DNA from: Ctena decussata
Lineage: Eukaryota; Mollusca; Bivalvia; Lucinida; Lucinidae
Length of the DNA stretch: 64,000 nucleotides
Reading direction: 5' to 3'
NCBI GenBank assembly: GCA_963989385.1
Contig: OZ022511.1
Coordinates: 6,696,001-6,760,000, forward strand
Shown: in pieces, positions 36,080 through 45,884 of the stretch
How positions within the stretch are numbered: the first letter of the stretch is position 1
How the letters are laid out: every line of letters starts with the position of its first letter
Notes under the pieces: generated by a model
What the model was told of the DNA's origin: nothing
The model's input: only the letters and a program-made list of their open reading frames with translations
Databases searched by the model: none
Program-made: the position numbers and the translations under genes

Positions 36080-37722
36080 AGTCGCAGTACAAAAATAGGT
36101 CAAGGGAAGGATGCTGATATGGAGACACTGCGTTTATTAATTCGTCGCGCTGCCTTTGATAAGATGTGCAATGAAAGAAAAAAAAAGTTGGGCATTCTCA
36201 ACAGTTCCACAATGACAAAGAGGAGAATCTGATACATTTTTAACAAAGAGATCAAAATTTAGCGAACTACAGTTGGTTCGTAAGCGGTTTAATAATATTT
36301 ATCCTTTTCTGCTACCTACATAATAATGTTTAGGAACTGACTTTTTATCTCTTTGAAGAAAGCATTTGAAAGAGTTTACAGATTCGCATTGCTTCGCGTC
36401 AACAGGTAAATTGTTCCATGCTCTGACACTCGACGGTAGAAAAGAATTAAAATACTGGTTAGTTCTAGCATTAATAGTTTGTAAGTCATTTGAATTTCGA
36501 AGGTTGTAAGTGATAAGTTACTTATAGACTGCGGTACTAAAGAAGAGAGGTAGAGAGGTGTAATGTTATTTAGCATTTTGTAAACTAAGGTTATTTTATG
36601 ATTATAACGCCTATGTTCGAGAGTTTCCCAACAGGTTTCATTGTACATGTACAGTGAATTTTGGATATTAATTGGTTGTACCAGTAGCTATTCTGGCTGC
36701 CTCGTTTTGGATTTTATCTAGTTCTTGTTTCTCATATTGAGTACAATTGTCCCAAGTTACATCTCCATATTCAAGAAGTGGTCTGATAAAAGTTAAATAA
36801 ATTGTTTCTAAAGATTTTCTATCAAGTTTGAATTTCAATTTTCTCATAACATTAATTCTTAGCCATGCCTTTTCTTTTATGTAATTTATGTGTTTATGCC
36901 AGGAACAATCTTTTGTGAAATATAAACCGAGGCGTTTGTGAGAATCTACTTCAGATATGTGTTGATTTTGCATAATAAGAGGAGGATGCTGGGGTCTATT
37001 TAGTTAACGAGAAAAAAAGAAGAGCTTCAGTTTTAACGGGATTAAAATGTTACCTGCCAGGTTGCGGCCCACTGTGAAATTTTGTCGAGATCTGTGTTTA
37101 GATTTTCCGCTGCTTTTATGGGATTATCTACGATAATGAAAAGACTAGTGTCGTCTTCGAATAGTCGAATATTTGAGCCAATATCGGCAACAATGTCATT
37201 GATGTATAATTAAAAGAGTAAAGGTCCTAAAATGGATCCTTGTGGGACACCAGCTCTAATAAACTTCCATTCGGATACAGCACTTGGAAGAAGAACTCGT
37301 TGTTTTCTGTCAGAAAGATAACTCCTGAACCAGGTAAGAGCGTCTCCTGTAACACCAGCTGCCTGAAGTTTATACAAAAGCCCAGAATGCCAAGCGCGGT
37401 CAAAGGCTTTGCTGAGGTCACAGAAGACAGTCCGGACCTCCTTCCTATAGTCAAGCGCCTGACAGAAAGTATTATAAAGATATGTCAGTTGATTAACAGT
37501 TGACTCTCCCGGTAAAAAGCCAGACTGTAGAGACGAAAGAAGGTTATTGTCTTGCAAGTGATTAAACAAGTATTTGAAAATAAGCCTTTCGAAAACTTTA
37601 CTTTCAGAGTTGAGCAAAGATATGGGTCGATAGTTAGAGACAATAGACAAGTCGCCTTTTTTACTACTATATGTCTGCGTAAATGAAATTAGATTGAAAT
37701 ACAACAAATCAGTCAAATCAAT
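36080..37722 (-). pseudogene. Non-LTR retrotransposon (LINE) reverse transcriptase remnant
   Basis: On the minus strand the RT domain opens with SNYRPISLLNSESKVFERLI, continues with FCDLSKAFDRAWH and AGVPQGSILGPLLF, then meets an in-frame TAA near 37210. It resumes as LYINDIVADIG and FEDDTSLFIIVDN; the catalytic Asp-Asp pair survives, with Glu in place of the usual Ala. A 1-base shift follows near 37045. The thumb region (VDSHKRLGLYFTKDCSWH, RPLLEYGDVTWDNC) is readable at 36668-36973. A C-terminal Cys/His motif (CHCGTVENAQ...FHCTSYQRQRD) lies near 36140-36240. The 5' end is truncated, as usual for LINEs. The clade (CR1 or Jockey group) is not settled. The element lies in the intron between exons 5 and 6, on the gene's own strand. 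Confidence 0.85.
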
Positions 37723-37875
37723 GTGTCAGGACGTTCAACTCTTGAACATTAGGTTTCTCACCGCTGTGTGTTCAAGCCTCCGCTGCGCACATGTGAAAAA
37801 GCCAAATTCTGCTAACGGAAGGCCAGGTGTTTTTTTCCCGGGAGCTCCGATTTTTGCCCACCTCTGCTTTGATCG

Positions 37876-38044
37876 GCTCTGAGGGACATTCAGGATCAAA
37901 CAAGGTACTGTAAAAAACATTCTTCTTGATTGTTTAATGACAGTTTTATTTTGATGCACATGAAAATAAATTTTGTTAAGTGTTAAAACAGGCTTGTTGC
38001 TGGTTTATTTCCATCTTTCTTGTAACAAATTCCAAGTCGAAACA
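37876..38044 (+). repeat. 5' LTR remnant (last 169 bases)
   Basis: Aligns to the last part of the 3' LTR (44127-44295): both contain AACAAGGTACTGTAAA and GGCTTGTTGCTGGTTTA. The upstream part of this LTR is missing. What precedes it (37723-37875) matches neither the 3' LTR nor the LINE. Confidence 0.85.
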
Positions 38045-38046
38045 AT

Positions 38047-38064
38047 TGGGGGCCGTCCGGGATT
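38047..38064 (+). other. Primer-binding site, tRNA-Pro-like
   Basis: TGGGGGCCGTCCGGGATT begins three bases after the 5' LTR. It matches the standard tRNA-Pro primer site (as in gammaretroviruses) except for one missing base. Confidence 0.65.
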
Positions 38065-38148
38065 GAAATGGCTTGTGCACCAAACAATTTTGAATTTGTA
38101 AAAGATTTTCACTGAAATTCAAACAAATAAAACCAGCAAAAAGCTGTC

Positions 38149-38246
38149 ATGTCCTTTGATCTCAATAAATTCACTGCTGTGCCTTCTCAGGAGCTGATGA
38201 ACTTGGCCAAGAAGGAAGATTTATTGGATATTGCAGCACATTCTGA
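38149..38246 (+). pseudogene. gag N-terminus (broken)
   Basis: Opens with ATG and reads MSFDLNKFTAVPSQELMNL, then KKEDLLDIAAHSEL, before running into a satellite-type insertion at about 38247. The frame resumes after 39490 (EIKNILIQFFVDED), so the two parts were once continuous. Confidence 0.7.
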
Positions 38247-39490
38247 ACTAGAAATGTCTTTCAGAGAAAAACTGATGTTCCCACCCCACCAGCCCATTTT
38301 CCATCCCCTCTAATAAATAAAAAGCCTGAACAAGTAAAATATCTAGGCAAGTTTGGAGAAAATCCATCCACTGGTTCTAAAGATATCCTTCATCCTTGAA
38401 AATGAGGCCAAGGTCACCAAAGTCCAATCACCTCTTAAACTTGTCCGAATGATGTATCCATGCAAGTTTGGTGACATTCCATCCATTGGTTCAGGAGATA
38501 TAGTGGGTACAAAAAATGTCATGTAAGTCCTCCAGTGACCTTGAAAATGAGGTCAAAGTCACCAAATCTAATCAGCTCTTAAACTTGTCCCAAAAATATT
38601 AATGCAAGTTTGGTAAAAATCCATCCATTGGTTCAGGAGATATAGTGGGTACTAGAAATTGTAATCTAAGTCCTCCAGTGACCTTGAAAATGAGGTTGCG
38701 GTCACCAAAATCTAATCGGCTATTTAACTTGTCCCAATAATGTATCCATGCAAGTTTGGTGAAATTCCATCCATTGGTTCAGGATATATAGTGGGTACAG
38801 AAATAGACATCTAAGTTCTCCAGTGACCTTGAAAATAAGGCCAATGTCACCTAAATCTGATCAGCTCTTAAACTTGTCCGAATGATGTATCCATTCAAGG
38901 ATGGTGAAATTCTATTTATTGGTTCAAGAGATATCACTGGTACAAGAAATCGTCATCTAAGTCCTCCAGTGACCTTAAAAATAAGGCCAAGGTCACCCAA
39001 ACCTGATAAACTCTCCCAATAATGTATTCATGCCAGTTTGGTGAAATTCCATTCATAGGTTCAGGAGATATAGTGGGTACAAGAAATTGTCCTCTAAGTC
39101 CTCCAGTGACCTTGAAAATGAGGTCAAGGTCACCAAAATCTAATCAGCTCTTAAACTTGTCCCAATGATGTATCCATGCAAGTTTTGTGAAATTCCATTT
39201 ATTGGTTCCAAGATATCGCGCACGCAAGAAATCTGTCACAGGGACACCGACGCCGATGCCCGGGATCCGCACTGAAAACAATTTGTCCTTGAAAATGAGG
39301 TCAAGGTCACCAATATTTAATCAGCTCTTAAACTTGTCCCAATGATGTATCCATGAAAGTTTGGTGAAATTCCTTTTAATGGTTCAAGAGATATGGCGCA
39401 CGCAAGAAATCTGTCACAGGGACGCCGACGCCCGGGATCCGCACTGAAAACAATATGTCCCCCCTCACCTTTGGTGTGGGGGACATAGTT
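38247..39490 (+). mobile_element. SAT-A element copy 2, inserted in gag
   Basis: Starts CTAGAAATGTCTTTC and ends in a G-rich block GGTGTGGGGGACATA, matching both ends of copy 1 at 13431-14834. The body is a diverged tandem array. The TTGGTTCAGGA block recurs at 38486, 38628, 38774, 38919, about 39056 and 39202, giving a period of about 145 bases. Most units contain TGACCTTGAAAATGAGGTCAAGGTCACC-like sequence. It interrupts gag, so it arrived later. Confidence 0.8.
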
Positions 39491-40676
39491 AACCTCAGTC
39501 GGAACGTCATTGTTGAACCATGAAATTAAGAACATTTTGATTCAATTCTTTGTTGATGAGGATTTTTTTTTATTTTTCTGCAACCGTTCGCTCAGACAGA
39601 TTTGCAGAAGCGAGAATTAGAAATTCAGAGACATTTCGAAATGGAAAAGCTAAGATTGGAGCATGAGGAGAGAATACGGCTTGAAAGTGCTGAGCGTGTG
39701 GAAAGAATTAGGCTTGAAAGCATAGCTTAGGCTTAGAGAATGAAAAAATAAGGTTAAAAATGGAAGAACGAGAAAAAGAAAAAGAAAGACAAATGCAGAA
39801 TGAAAAATTAGAAAAAGAAGAAAGGACTGAAATAGAAAAAGAGAAATTGAACTTTGAAAAAAGAAGAAAAGAAAGAGAAAGACAATTTCAAATTAGAAAG
39901 AAAGAAACTAAAACGCAAACATCAAAATTTCAAGAAAAAGAATTTGACAAATATTTTCTCCACTTTCAAAAAGATGCTGAAAATAAATTTGAAATGGCCA
40001 AACGGGCATTGGACCTTGCCTCTGCAGAGCGTTGTGAAAGGCAAAGTTCGCGAAATTCTCTTGAACAGGGCTCAGATTTTGACAAAGTAGAAGAACTTAT
40101 TCTCAAGGGTAATGATTTGGTCCCTGAGGCTTACAGGCAGAAATTTAGGAACTGCAGAAAAGAGAATGACTAGACTTACGTTGAATTTGCTAGAAGAAAA
40201 GAACAATTACTCGATAGATGGAGTTCATCAAAGAAAGTATGCTCTAATCATGGAAAGAGAGCTCATGCTTGTTGAAGAACTTAAAAGGTGCATAAATGCT
40301 GTCATCAAATCTTTCTTAGACGAAAAGCAAGTCGAAACTTAAGAGGCAGCAGCTCGTTTGGCTGATGAATATGCTTCAACTCATAAGACTTCTTTTGTGC
40401 ACAAAATTATTCCTTCAAAGTCATTTTCCCCTCAGTCAAGTGTAAAACCCAGTCTCAGTAGTCCATCTGGCAATTCCAGTCCCACATATACTCCAAAACA
40501 CATCCCCCCTGGTGAAAACAAAGGTCAAACTCCCTTATCTCAGACTATTTGTAATTATTGTAACCAATCAGGACAAAAACATTTTGAGTGCTTAGCTATT
40601 AAGAGGAAGAGAGAAAAAAAAAGATCCAAAACCCACAGGTCTTACCTCTTAACGGTCAACACCACGGTCTTACGTT
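39491..40676 (+). pseudogene. gag remainder: coiled coil, capsid-like region and zinc knuckle
   Basis: Frames change several times. In order: a charged Glu/Lys/Arg coiled coil (39629-39900), a capsid-type region with DKYFLHFQKDAENKFEMAKR and VPEAYRQKFRNCRKEND (to 40173), LMLVEELKRCINAVIKSFL (40112-40342), a Pro/Ser-rich linker, and a zinc knuckle at 40550-40591. The knuckle reads CNYCNQSGQKHFEC, so the His of the CCHC motif is replaced by Gln. Confidence 0.75.
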
Positions 40677-40779
40677 GAGGATAAAATTCCTATTCTGGCC
40701 AAAATGTCTGAAACTGATTCTGTTATGAAGATTTATGAACCATTCTTATTAGACGGTTTTGTGTCACTAATAGTGACTT

Positions 40780-41037
40780 GGTCCAGTCTATCCCTATTAC
40801 TATCTTACGAGATACCGGAGCTTCTCAATCTCTTATTTTGGCAGATACCCTGCCATTTTCCCAGAAGACTTCTTCTGGGACAAGCGTCCTTATTCAGGGT
40901 GTAGAATGTGGTACCGCTTCATAAAATTTGTTTGTCCTCAGACTTAATTTCCGGTCCTTCGGCTGTTGATATTAGACCTTTATTACCTTTTAAAGGTGTT
41001 CACTTACTGTTAGGCAATGACCTAGCAGGAGATTAGG
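40780..41037 (+). pseudogene. Aspartic protease remnant
   Basis: The active-site block LRDTGASQSLI is at 40804-40836, with DTGA at 40811-40822. It is followed, in shifting frames, by LLGNDLAGD just before 41037, the usual end of a Gypsy-type protease. Stops make it inactive. Confidence 0.75.
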
Positions 41038-41339
41038 TTATGGTTAATCCACTTTTGACCAACAGACCTTATGTTGATCAACCAGCTGACCTAATTGAGC
41101 AGGAAATTCCTGACCTTTACCCTTCGTGTGCTGTCACTAGGTATATGGCAAAGAAAGCCATGTTGACTGATGGGAAACAGGACATTGATTTAACTGATAC
41201 GTTTATATTGTACAGTGTAAGTCCGTCATTTAAATGATGAGATTTCAAAATCGCTTTCACCTAGCCTGTCTGACATGCAGACAGACTTTACTCACAGCTC
41301 ATCCAACCCAGACCACACCATTTCATTTTCAAAATGACC

Positions 41340-42610
41340 AATGTCATGACCAGCTGTCTAGTTCACAGCTTTACAAAGAACAACACAGTGATCCTGGGAT
41401 CTCGTCTTTATTCGAAAATCTTTTAAATGAAAATAAAATGTCTCAGGTTCCTGTTCGCTATTACGTCAAAAATGACATTTTGGTGAGAAAACTGCCTCCT
41501 CCAGATGTCTCTGCAGAAGACGAATGGACTGTTAACCACCCAATTGTAGTTCAAAGGATTTATCGCCCTGAAACTTTGAACTTGGTTAATAAAAGTCCCT
41601 TGTCAGGTAATTTCGGTGTAAACAAGACCCACAAGATTCTTAATTTTTCTATTGGCCAGGAATAAAGTCTGATGTTTCTGAACATTGCAAAGCTTGCCTT
41701 ACTTGTCAAATGGTAGGAAAATCCAAACTATTCCCCACGCTCATTTGCAGCCCATTCCTGCATTTGAAGAACCTTTTAGCAGAATTATTATCGACTGCGT
41801 AAATCCTTTACCCAAATCAAAGTAAGGTTGAGAATATCTTTAACTTCCATGCATTTCCCAGAAGCCATTCCACCTAGGATTATCAAGACAAAGACCATAG
41901 TTAAGGCTCTTGTGAAGTTTTTTTTTTCAAATTTGTATGTCTCCCTAAATCTGTCAAGTCGGATCAAGGCTCAAATTTTATGTTAGGAATATTTCAGTAG
42001 GTGATGCATGAATAAGGTATTAAGCAATAGTGGTCATCAGCATAATATCCTGAAAGTAAAGGTGCCTTAGCACGATTTCATCAAATACTGAAAAAACATG
42101 ATCAGATCTTACTGCTTTTACACTGAAAAGGAATGCGATGAAGGCATTCATTTGTTATTTTTGCTGTTAGGGAATCTGTACCAGAATCTCTTGGTTTCAG
42201 TCCATTTGAGCTTGTATTTGGTCACAAAGTGCGTAGACCTCTTACACTTTTGAAAGAGAAATTTCTCTCTGATGATGATAGCTCTTTGGATTTGTTTCAG
42301 TATGTATCTGATTGCAATACCAGACTCTCAAAAGCCTGTGAAGTTGATCGGTCCAATCTCAAAGCAGCTCAAAGCCAATTGAAATTTCACTATGATGAAA
42401 ATGTCAGGGGAAGAAATTTCTAACCTAGAAAAAAGATACTTGCTCCTTTGTCAATTCCTGGCAGACATCGACAGGCCAGTTATTACGGCCCTTACACTGT
42501 TAAAAGAAAGCTCAATGATATAAATTACATCATCAACACAACTGCGAGGCGCAAACAAAAACAGATATGTCATATTAACACGCCGAAAGAGTACATTGTT
42601 AGGGATAATG
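41340..42610 (+). pseudogene. Integrase remnant (placed before RT)
   Basis: Contains the start of the zinc-binding region (SGNFGVNKTHKILN, then HCKACLTCQMVG), and acidic codons at 41793 (IIIDC), 41962 (SDQGSNF) and 42052 (PES). Their spacing fits a D,D-35-E catalytic core. A C-terminal segment follows (YYGPYTVKRKLNDINYIINT, then CHINTPKEYIVRD). Several frameshifts and stops interrupt it. Confidence 0.8.
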
Positions 42611-42659
42611 CAGTTGTTTCGCAAATAATTTTTAATCTAGAAACTTTGCCGAATTCGGA

Positions 42660-43402
42660 CTTATGGTTTGGGTTTTTTGACCGCTTTCATTCAAAGACTT
42701 AGTGATGCAAACTTGACAATCAACTTAGCTAAAGTGAATGCTGTCATGCAAATTTGACATTTCTGGGGCATGTTGTGGGTAAAGGTCAGGTAAAACCTGT
42801 AAAAACCAAAGTCTAAGCTATGTAGGATTTTCCTGTACTTACATGCAAATGACAACTGATGTGCTTCCGATATTATAAGAAAATATGTAACAACTTCTCT
42901 GTCATCGCAGAACCTTTGACAAATGTACTAGGAAAATGAAAGAAATGAAGACTGTCAAAAGTCCTTTGATAAGCTTAAGGCAATACTTAAGAGTGCTTCA
43001 GTCCACTTAGCATCGAACTTCAATAAAGCATTTAAGATAGCAGTAGATGCCAGTGATATCGGTGCAGACAGTGTTTTGGTTCAAGAAGATGATAATGGTG
43101 AAGATCATCCAGTTTGTTACTTCTCAAAAAAGTTTAACAAGCATCAGAGAAATTGCTCTAATATTGAGAAAGAGTGTTTATCTCCCATCCTTGCTCTTCA
43201 GCGTTTTGAAGTCTATTTAACTTCTTCAGCCACACCAATAGTTGTCTTCAGTGATCACAATCCACTGACCTTCATTCATGAAATGAAGAACAAGAATCAG
43301 CGGCTTCTCAGGTGGAGTCTCATGTTGCAGGAGTACAATCTAGACATCAGACATATCAGAGGGAAAGACAACATTATCCCAGATGCGCTTTCAAGAGCTT
43401 AA
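42660..43402 (+). pseudogene. RT C-terminus and RNase H remnant
   Basis: Begins in the RT palm/thumb region (SDANLTINLAK, then FWG...G), without the upstream RT core and its catalytic Asp pair. The last part is an intact open frame: AVDASDIGADSVLVQEDD, YFSKKFNKHQRN, NIEKECL, VVFSDHNPLTFIH and HIRGKDNIIPDALSRA. This covers the RNase H acidic residues. The frame ends at 43402, shortly before the polypurine tract. Confidence 0.82.
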
Positions 43403-43532
43403 ATTTTGCTGTTTCTGCATAACGTCTGGAACTGTACTCTGATGTATATAGGTTTTAAATATGATTTTGTTTTATAAATATAGGTCGTATGACAAAAGAA
43501 AGTTTTATTTCATAAAACTTTTTCTTTTCCTT

Positions 43533-43544
43533 GAAGAGGGGAAG
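43533..43544 (+). other. Polypurine tract
   Basis: GAAGAGGGGAAG lies immediately before the TGTTATG start of the 3' LTR, where plus-strand synthesis would be primed. Confidence 0.75.
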
Positions 43545-44295
43545 TGTTATGAATTTGGTGTTTAAATGGTGTAAATATCTTATTTAACCATGATTTGGCA
43601 GTTTTTAGATGTTTGAAATAAACAAGTTGTTTTCATTGTACTTGAGAACATTCTGGTAAATTGGGGGAACTTTAGAATGCTCCCGAAACAGGAAGACTTG
43701 TTCTGGTATTTACTCCCCATTGTCAAAAACTGTTGTGCAAGCTTCAGGAAATTTAGAGAACTTTCAGGATGTTTCGACAATTTTCTTGAAAAACTAATTT
43801 TAACACTGAAAAAAATTGTAGAACTTTCTGTTGTAAACATTTAAAATCTTCTGGTATAAAATTATGTCAGAATTAAGAACATTCTGGTAAATGTATCTCT
43901 GGTTTATGCCTGACTATTCCTGGATAATCTATAAAGAGCACAAATTTTCATTCAGCCACCTTTGTTAACTTTCACAGGCTGTTGTAAAATAAGTTTAAAC
44001 TGGAATTTAAATATATTTGAATCCTTTTTTACTTCCCTCTTGGATTTATTTTGGATTGGAAATTTGTGTATGTAAAACTGACTATCTTCTGAGATCAGAA
44101 ACTATTAAAGGTCTTGTGCTTAAAATATTCTGAGGGACATACAGGATTAAACAAGGTACTGTAAATAACATTTTTCTTGATTAATTAACGACTGTTTTAT
44201 TTTGATGTACATGTAAATAAATTTTCTTAAGTTTTAAAACAGGCTTGTTGCTGGTTTACTTCCATCTTTCTTGTTACCAATTCCAAGCCGTAACA
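43545..44295 (+). repeat. 3' LTR (751 bases)
   Basis: Begins TGTTATGAATT and ends CCGTAACA, giving TGTTA/TAACA inverted ends. An AATAAATTTT block near 44217 may be the polyadenylation signal. Only its last 169 bases have a counterpart at the 5' end. Confidence 0.8.
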
Positions 44296-44296
44296 C

Positions 44297-44660
44297 ATAT
44301 TAGGGGACATAATTCTGCAAAGCTTCTTTTTCTTTATGCACATGCACATTGCATGTCTGAATTGTGTTGCAATTCTTAAATTCCTGAATCAAATGCTGTA
44401 GGAGGAGTTGCGGAGACATCAACAGTATTATAAATGTATGTCATTTCAGGGTACGTAATTCTGCAATAATGACCTGGATCAAAGTTCCGTTTCCTTTATG
44501 CACATGTGTTGCAAGTTTCAAATCCCTGAGCCAAACACTGTAGTAGGAGTTGCGGAGACACGAAAAGTACTACAAAGGGTTATGGTCGTATCTACGTGCA
44601 GGCGAACGGACAAGGGCAAAACTATATGCCCCTTCCCACTTCGTGGCGGGGGCATAAAAA
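44297..44660 (+). repeat. SAT-type element with hairpin end
   Basis: Two diverged direct copies of a roughly 130-base unit (TTTCCTTTATGCACATG and TTGCGGAGACA blocks). It closes with a hairpin, TATGCCCCTTCCCAC against GTGGCGGGGGCATA, at 44620-44656. It abuts the 3' LTR. Confidence 0.55.
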
Positions 44661-44830
44661 TACCAAACGTTCAAATTATATAATAACAATCAAATTATAT
44701 AATCTAGGAACATTAGGAAATATACAATGTTTTCGTTTTGTAGCACTATTTATATATACTATGCAGATCATCAACTGGAATAAATCATCATGTACGGTTT
44801 CAAAACAACTGATCATAATTGATGCACCGA

Positions 44831-45178
44831 GTCTTTTGTAGGGCTTTGTGGTGTCTAATATCACTGGAATCTTTTGTAGGACTTCGTGGTGTCTAGTATC
44901 ACTGGAGTCTTTTGTAGGACTTATTGGTGTCTAGTATCACTGGAGTCTTTTGTAGGACTTCGTGGTAGATTGTATCACTGGAGTCTTTTGTAGGACTTCT
45001 TGGTGTCTAGTATCACTGGAGTCTTTTGTAGGATTTCTTGGTGTTTAGTATTACTGGAGTCTTTTGTAGGACTTCTTGGTGTCTAGTGTCACTAGAATCA
45101 TTTGTAGGACTTCTTGGTGTCTAGTCTCACTAGAGTCATTTGTAGGACTTTTTGGTGTCTAGCATAACTAGATACTAG
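44831..45178 (+). repeat. 38-bp minisatellite, nine copies
   Basis: GTCTTTTGTAGGACTTC-type units recur exactly every 38 bases from 44831 to 45135. An inverted unit follows at about 45170-45196. Confidence 0.9.
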
Positions 45179-45224
45179 TCACCAAGAAGTCCTACTAAAA
45201 AATCAACGTTAAAAATATTAAAAT

Positions 45225-45830
45225 GAAGCATGAACATATTTTGACGATTTTGATGCTATAGAGAAGATACAATTTCCATACACAAAATTGGAAAGGGGCT
45301 TAAATCCATAAAAATGAATGCTGGGTTACAGTTCATGTTTTCTGTACAACGTCTGATAATATTTCATATTTATACAAATATTTGCAAATATATCTTCAAC
45401 ATTTTTGCAGTTGAAGACCAAACAAGATTTCTAAACTAAAAATTACAAAGGGGCATGATTCCGTGAAATGTAGGTGGAGTTACGGTTCTTGTTCTCTGCA
45501 CATTGTCTGATGATGTTTTATATTTGTACCAAGCTTGGCGAAACTTTCGCATGTGATTTCAGAGTTATCGAGCGGACACGATTCCCAAAGGGGCATAATT
45601 TCGTAAAACATGTGGTTGGAGTTATGGTTCTTGACCTCTGCACAGTGTCTGGTAATCTTTTATATTGGTATCAAGTTTCGTGAAATTATCTCAAACGGTT
45701 TCAGATTTATTGCGCGGACACTTCTTGTGACGGACAATACAGACAAACAACTATGGGAAATACAATATATCTTTCCCGGATAGGGTGGGGGAGGGGCATG
45801 ATTCACCGGTAACGAAAATCAAATATATAG
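45225..45830 (+). repeat. SAT-D fragment
   Basis: Three diverged units with AAAGGGGCATGATTCCG and GTAGGTGGAGTTACGG blocks, ending in GACGGACAATACAGACAAAC and a G-rich tail. Confidence 0.6.
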
Positions 45831-45884
45831 ATATATGAGCCAGTCTCTGTGAAAACCGGGCTTAATGACATGAAAATAAACAAG

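Larger units (their letters stand above)
37876..44295 (+). mobile_element. Decayed Gypsy-type LTR retrotransposon with PR-INT-RT/RH order
   Basis: A 5' LTR fragment, a primer-binding site, gag, protease, integrase, RT C-terminus plus RNase H, a polypurine tract and a full 3' LTR all lie on the plus strand. The LTR copies share the tail that starts TCTGAGGGACAT and ends in a CCAAG-x-CG-x-AACA block. Integrase (41340-42610) lies before RT/RNase H (42660-43402). This is the Copia-like order known for the Gmr1 lineage of Gypsy elements, while the RNase H and integrase motifs themselves are Gypsy-type. Stops and frameshifts are frequent, the RT core with its catalytic Asp pair is missing, and a 1.2-kb satellite element splits gag. 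It lies in the intron between exons 5 and 6, antisense to the host gene. Confidence 0.85.

Noticed and set aside
37735..37959. 74-codon minus-strand ORF across the 5' LTR fragment
   Set aside because: It crosses the boundary of the LTR remnant and shows no protein similarity that I recognise.
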